From assembly GCF_021018805.1 (NCBI RefSeq), contig NC_086248.1, forward strand, positions 55,309,485-55,373,484: 64,000 nt of DNA. The letters run 5' to 3'. Made by a program: the position numbers and the translations under genes. Source of the DNA: Prinia subflava (Eukaryota > Chordata > Aves > Passeriformes > Cisticolidae). Shown here piece by piece: positions 57,886-64,000 of this stretch. Position 1 is the stretch's first letter; each line of letters starts with the position of its first letter. The notes beneath the pieces were generated by a model. The model did no database searches and was not told where the DNA came from. It saw only the letters and a program-made list of their open reading frames with translations.

Positions 57886-60800
57886 TCTGACCCATGGGAT
57901 ATGTTGGACACTGGTGGAGGGAGTACAGACCTCTAGTGACCTCTCAGGAGTGGGAATGTCTCAAAGGTCCAAGGGAAAGGTTTTTGCTTTTTCAGGAATG
58001 CTTTTTGAAGCATTTTGTATCTTGCTCAGATTTTTTTGTTAGTGGCAGAATACAAGCCTGTTATTCTGTAGGCAGGATAAAAGTTTTCCTGTAGTTCTGC
58101 AGTTCAGATATGTCAGACTTTTTAGTATGAGCCACTTAACGCTCATCAAAACAGATGAAAGCTGTGTCAGTCAGCTGTAAACATAAAAGAATCAATTTGA
58201 TCAACCAAAAAAAAATCTATAACAACCATGGGAACTAACAATCTTTCTATCCTTATGTGCACATCATATACAGGTCATACCACAGAATTCTCTCTCAAAT
58301 CTCAGGAGTAACCAGCTCTTCCTGGGAAGAAGGAGGATTTATGGGGAATTGCTTAGAAAAAGCATTTTGAAAAAGAAAGATCTATTTGCTTTTCAGGCAA
58401 GCTAGTGAATGTAATTTCCATCTATTCAGCTGTGCTTTTGACCTTTTTCCTCATTCCTATTTGTTGTCAGGGGAAAAGCTGATGGAATTGTGCCTAGCTA
58501 CCAAAACTACATCTGTGAATACCATTTCTATGATCTCTAGAACATTTGAAAGATATCCCCATCAGCCAAGAATGCAAAACATGATTCAAAAATGATAGTA
58601 AGTTTTAATTTCTCGTTATGAATTTCTCCGTTATAGCCAAAAGGATGCCTTTTCTGCACCTGCAAACACATTTTCAAGAAGCAGCATATTCCGAAGAGGT
58701 TAGTTTGCAGCCCTCCTTTCCACTCTTCCCCAAGGGACATTTTCTGCATCTTTTAATCTCATTAGTTTATATTCTTTTTAATTTTTTGTTGAGATTACAG
58801 ATGCTGGATATCTCCCTAAAACCTTTAAGCATTTCAAATGTGTCTTCAGTTACAAAGAGGAGGAAGGTCAGAAAAAAAAGCACTATCTGAATGCAGAAAA
58901 ACTCAGAATATTGAAATTTTGTTCCTTTGTGTTTTTAAAAGCTTAACTGCAGACCCATGGGAAAGGTGTGTTCAAGCTGTTGCTTACTCTAATTCTTTCC
59001 ACAGAATGAGAAATCTTGCCTCATTTCCTTTTCTCAGTTATGAGTTAGATCACATTTTATGTGGTATGCAACTCAATCTTATAAGCAGTACAAAGTTTTG
59101 GAAACAGTTTAGCTGCATAGGCTGAGGAAACACATGATACGAGCTCATATTTGTTTCCGTAAATTTTAATTTTGTATGAGAAAATTTTAATTTGTGAACA
59201 TTTTCAATAATTTTCAGGTGCTGTTTGGTATATCAAACTTGCTTATGGTGGTTTGGCAGCAAATAATTCCCTATAATCTTGATTCCTAAAGGTGGTGCAA
59301 GACAGAGTGACAGCAAACAGGATGCTGTCTGATGGGAAGGGAGATGGCAGGGAGGCCTGTTTCTAAAAGGACTGGTAATGTTTCCTTAGGAAAATTATGG
59401 GCTGTGGAGGGCATAAGGACTGGTCAGTGACTTCTCTTTGTAGCTGACCTACAGTATTGGGTAGAAGAAGAAACCATGTAAGTTCCTGGGTTTTTTTGTG
59501 TGGCATTTTACTGGCTGTGTCTGCTGTTAAACATCTTTCCCATGGTTCCTGCTCATCATTTCTCTTGCTCCAGTGTGCTTCTTTGTCTCTTCCCAGCCCT
59601 GGTTGTGTTTCTCCCCATCATCTGTGTCTCAAAGTGATCTTTATCTTCTCCAGCTGTTGGCACTTGCAAGGAAAGAAGTCTCAGCTCCTTTCTCCAACTT
59701 GGCCCTTCGCATATGGCTCCACTGCTCAAGTGCCAACCACACTTCATAAACAACTAATTTGGAATAAAGCCACTACGCCAACTAATTTCATACTCAGTCT
59801 TTGGGACTGTGATCACTGCCACCCATGCTTTCTCAGACCGGAAATCATACTGTTTCTGCAACTCAAGATTATCAGGACGTTTAATGTAGAAGTGACGAAT
59901 TTAGTCATTAAAGTGACACAGTTTCTGACAAAGGAATATAATGAGCTATGGGAAACCCAGAAATAATCATTTTTCCATCACAAAAGTCTTTAACATTTTA
60001 TAACTTGCATGGCATAACTGTTTTCTGAGGTACAGATTTATTCTAATGTACTTGTATAAAGACCCTTGGAAAATATCTGTTGGTCTGAATGACTTGAGTT
60101 TGAGAACTTCTAAGTGAAAACCATTGCATGAGAAATGCTGCAAAACTGCATGGGTTACAGAAGTTCATATAGTTTTTCTTTTAATGTCTTCCTCACAAGC
60201 AGAATGTTTAAGAGAAATAATCCAGCAGAAATGTTGTGGCAGTGGTACTGCCAACTGTTCTATCTATTATTAAAAGCTACCAAAGATTACCAAAAATGTG
60301 CATAAAAGCAATGTGAAATCTTCATACAGAAATAAAAACAGATTAAAATATTTTTGTATCTCGCATAATAAGCAGCATATATTTCAAAGCAGCAGCGAGA
60401 AATTACTACTTGCAGTTAGTGCAGTTATGGAGAGTTCCCTCTTTCCCATCTATGAATAACCTGATACAACCATGGGCATAATGGTGCAATATTACCTGAC
60501 AAATTTTCTAATTGATTGCTGTAAAAAATGGCACTTTTTGAAACACTGTTGATACATGACATAAAATCAAAAGGAAATCTGAATAATTCAGGAACCTTAT
60601 GAAACCCACTGTAAGAGAGATTATATTTTTTCATAGGAATTGATTTTCTATTTTCTATTACATGTTTCTCTACTGTGATCAATGCAGAATAACTTCACTG
60701 TAAAACAGCACTGAACAAAGTTTGTTCTGGCTGAAGCCTCTGCTTTATGAATCACTGAATCCACAGTCTAATTCTTGTCCAACCAAGCTGCACAGCTATT

Positions 60801-62510
60801 CTGGACAGCTATAGCATGGGATAATGACATATGGGACATGACACATCAGTGTCCTGTTTATGCTCAGGGTTTTTCCTGTGTGACATCTTGGTTTGTTTAC
60901 TGAGGTTTGAGGTTAAACTGAAGAAAACTGTGATTTCCTCCCAGTCTCTGATAATCCCTTTGCTTTTTAACTGCTCAGAGTCCTTTTTGAACTACTGTCA
61001 GCTTGTGCTCCTTTGGATGCAAATGAAGTGTTTCATGTGTATTGGTGTTTATATGGCCACAGGGACTTGGCTGCGCTGTGATGATGCCCTAATGTCCAAG
61101 CAGAGGAGAGACAATAAAGAATGGCATAATTTCTTCTTCAGAGATTAATTCTGAATGGTTTCACATATGGCTGTGGCCAGCTTGGACCAGGGGGCACAAA
61201 GGTGGTGTGTAGCCCTGGGGTGACCATCAGTGGCTGTGAAACTTCCAAGAACATGGTCTTGGTCATCCTGAAGCCTGTACAGAGTGCACACAGGGCTTCC
61301 GAAAGCTCTTATGTAACAGAAAACTTGCTTCAAAGTGAAAAAGGGTGTGACTACTGTTGGTGACACCTCCTGTCCTGGATAGCCAGTAGCTGAACAGCTT
61401 GACAAATAGTGATCCACATGTCTTTCAGAGGTGGTTGGTGGAGGCAGGAACAGAGTAGAGCTCATCTAAGGCTGGCAAATACATACTGATGATATATTTT
61501 TGTTGTTTTTTAGTACAAGAAAGAGACTCCAAAATGTAAGGAAACACTGTAATTCTATATAGGTGTGAGGTGATTTCATTTGGAGCAAAAGCAATGGAAG
61601 GCTCTGATATATGGAAAATTAAATCCCTATATGCTTACCTACTTTAATCTCTTCACAAACAACAAGTGATTTTAAAATCTTTTCTTGTTTAGCAGAGCAA
61701 ACCCAGAACCTGAGAGGAGATTAACTACTCTTTCTAGCTGTATTGCTAGGAGTGATAGAAGGGATGAACAGCAGAGAAAGAAAAAAAAGAAAGAGTTGTT
61801 TATAATATAGAAAAATGTTAGCACTGAATAATAATAATGATACATAAATCTGCCAGCAGAAGATTCCAGCTGGAAATCAGAAGACAGATTCTCACCAGTA
61901 GGCTTCTGGAACAGCTAGTCTATGAAAATTGCAAGGGATGAACAAAAATACTCTGAAGCAAAGAGCTTGATCAACCTCTGAATCAGCCTATTACCCACCA
62001 TAGCAGGCAACTGCCTCCGTGACTCACTTGGGCCTGTGTTCTTTGCCCCAGTGAATAATGATTAAGTGAAAGAAAAAAAGGCGTTTTTACTTTAGGAGGG
62101 TAATGCAAGACCTCAGTGTTTGATTGAGACAGTGATTATAGATGTTTAACAGAAATTAACACCTCAAGTCCTTGCCAACCAGTGACTTGAGAAACTTGCC
62201 TGGGTTTACTGCAATTTAAATAAAAAGTATCTGTATGGCCAGGATTTGTATGAGCACCGCTGGTGCTGCCATTTCATCAGTCCTAGCTCATGCTCCTGCT
62301 TTGGTTCTTGTGAATCATATTCCTGAACACGTGGATAGGAAAACTGTATTCCCTACTTGCTTTACTTCCAGCTGTGTTTGTGAGGTTGGGAAAAATGACG
62401 GGAGATGTCATGCTGGGCCAGAAAATGTCTGTACAAAGTGCTTTTGACTAGCTGTGAGGAAAAGATAGAGTTGGTCAGAAAAAGCTTAATAAAAGTTATT
62501 TGGCTTTAGT

Positions 62511-62711
62511 GTGTGGTTTTTTTGTTTTGTGGTTTTTGGTTTTTTTTTTGTGTTTTTTTGTTTGTTTTGTTTTGGTGTTTTGTTTTTTGTTTTGTTTTTT
62601 GTTTTGTTTTTTGTTTGTTTGTTTTTTGTTTGTTTTTTTTTTTTATGTTGTTTCTTGCTTTTTCTTCTTTGGGGGGTTGGTTTGGGGTGGGTTTTTTTTT
62701 TTTTTTTTAAC
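62511..62711. repeat. T/G-only low-complexity tract (TTTTG-rich)
   Basis: About 130 bases contain only T and G on the plus strand (mostly TTTTG and TTTTTTG units). After a short mixed segment a further G-rich then T-rich run follows. It creates artefactual Phe-rich open frames. Confidence 0.95.
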
Positions 62712-64000
62712 TAGTCAGATCCATGAAATGAAATCTTTTTCCAGTGCAGCATTTCTGCCATGACTCTCCTCTTCAGCACATCCAAAACTCATGCTGTTGT
62801 CCTTGCTTGCTTTGCCAAAATCCTATTCCAACTCCTCACAGAAAAAGAGATATGATTTTTTGTTGGAATATATACAGAGAATGGGCAAGGAGGCCTGGCT
62901 AAAAGAACAGGCACATGATGGAGGATGTGGTCTGCTCAGAAACTTTCATGTCAGAGAAGTTGCCTTGCAGGTCATTTCTATTTATATCTACTGAGAGCAG
63001 CCGGAAGATAGAGAACTGCAGGACCCCAAAGACAATTATATTTATTAAATTTTCTAGGTGTGAGATATGATGACTGAGTGACTATAAGGTGACTATCCTA
63101 ACAGCTTTGTGCCTACACCTTTTGTTATTTTGGATGCAGCAATTAATTCATCACTGTCCATCAGTATCATTATTTCATTAGTGTCAGAAAACTACTTAAC
63201 TATTATCCTAGGATGCTTGACCTGCCTGTTTTATTATTTGCAGAGTTCCAGAGTAGCTGAAAAAAATATTCTACCTTTCTGTCCACCTTCATTTATCTAG
63301 AGGATACACAATGCCTAAGATAAACACCAGTTGATGGTAGGTAACCTCAGAAAAAAGATCAGAGGGAAATTTTTTATGTGTTTGGGCTGATGCATGACAT
63401 AAACTGCTAGGATGGGGCTTTGGATTTTTATACCGTAAAGAGGAAGAATGATCAGATTTACTGCCTTGTAGCTTTTAATATTAAAAAATTAATCCAAATT
63501 CTTTTCATCTAAACCACTCAAGGATTCAGTATTTATGTAGTTCATAGACTACAATAAGTGCTTAGTTGTCTCTGTTCCTCATACAAAACTTGTAAAAAGA
63601 TTGATGTAGGGCATGTAATTTGAGGCTTTAAGTTGACATACGGAAAGAAGTACAGTAATATCTTCCTTGCTTCCTCAAAATTCATTCCATTAATATCTAT
63701 CTTCCAATAATTAGTGGAGAATAAAAATACTTGCTAACATCTAGGCTTTTGTAAACAAAGTATGGATGGAGCACAAGAGCAACAGCACTGCTGGGACCAC
63801 TGGTGTTTGAGATTCATCCCAGCTTATTACCTGGTGCCACCTGATTAGATCCTTTTTGAAACTGGTGGTTGTGACAAGAGACCAGTTCACAGTGGGAGCC
63901 CTAGGTGTCGGTCCTGTGTGAGTCAGCCATCTTATCAAGTCAGGCATACTGCTTGATCTCAGATTTTTGAGTTGGATTTCCTTGTAAGGGACATAGAAAC

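Larger units (their letters stand above)
55551..64000. other. region downstream of ENPP3, no gene recognised
   Basis: An 8.4-kb AT-rich stretch with a CR1 fragment and a T/G tract. The next gene expected from conserved vertebrate order is ENPP1, but neither its GC-rich first exon nor any ENPP-like exon was seen. Open frames of up to 169 codons (for example 59457-59966) show no family features. Confidence 0.7.

Noticed and set aside
59457..59966. 169-codon open frame downstream of ENPP3
   Set aside because: No start context, domain or family resemblance, and no splice or promoter support; length is compatible with chance in an 8-kb intergenic region.
62500..62763. Phe-rich 'multi-membrane-segment' open frames
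   Set aside because: Translation of a T/G low-complexity tract.

Overview
The window is vertebrate nuclear DNA, almost certainly from a bird. It is AT-rich with long introns. It carries many CR1 LINE tails, mostly in reverse orientation, and an ERV LTR of a family common in bird genomes. Two divergently transcribed genes fill most of it, in the order known from human 6q23 (MED23, then ENPP3).

Left part (about 1-13 kb): the first ten coding exons of MED23, the Mediator tail subunit, lie on the minus strand. The start codon sits in a CpG island near 12.96 kb. All exon phases join cleanly and give the N-terminal 295 residues. The other exons must lie beyond the left edge. The 3.3 kb beyond exon 10 holds no canonical exon, but it contains a stretch that looks like an alternative last exon with a 3' UTR and poly(A) signals. 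Its 3' splice site lies inside an 18/19 inverted repeat.

Middle (13-20.4 kb): repeat-rich intergenic DNA. It holds CR1 tails, a TATACA microsatellite, a 26-bp tandem duplication, a G-poor segment, and an ERV LTR with a lysine-tRNA-like primer binding site, followed by a further CR1.

Right part (20.5-55.4 kb): the complete ENPP3 gene on the plus strand. Its 25 coding exons have consistent splice phases and encode 890 residues. These comprise a short cytoplasmic tail, a membrane anchor, two somatomedin-B-like domains, the catalytic phosphodiesterase domain with all seven metal and nucleophile positions intact, and a nuclease-like domain. Its introns contain CR1 tails, a 30-copy TATTC array ten bases after the exon 16 donor, and a perfect 18-bp hairpin.

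Far right (55.5-64 kb): intergenic sequence with one CR1 fragment and a long T/G-only tract. No exon of the expected next gene (ENPP1) was seen.

The two genes are functionally unrelated: MED23 is nuclear transcription machinery and ENPP3 is a cell-surface nucleotide-hydrolysing enzyme. MED23 has a CpG-island promoter, whereas ENPP3 has a CpG-poor start with a TATA-like box, so a shared bidirectional promoter is unlikely.
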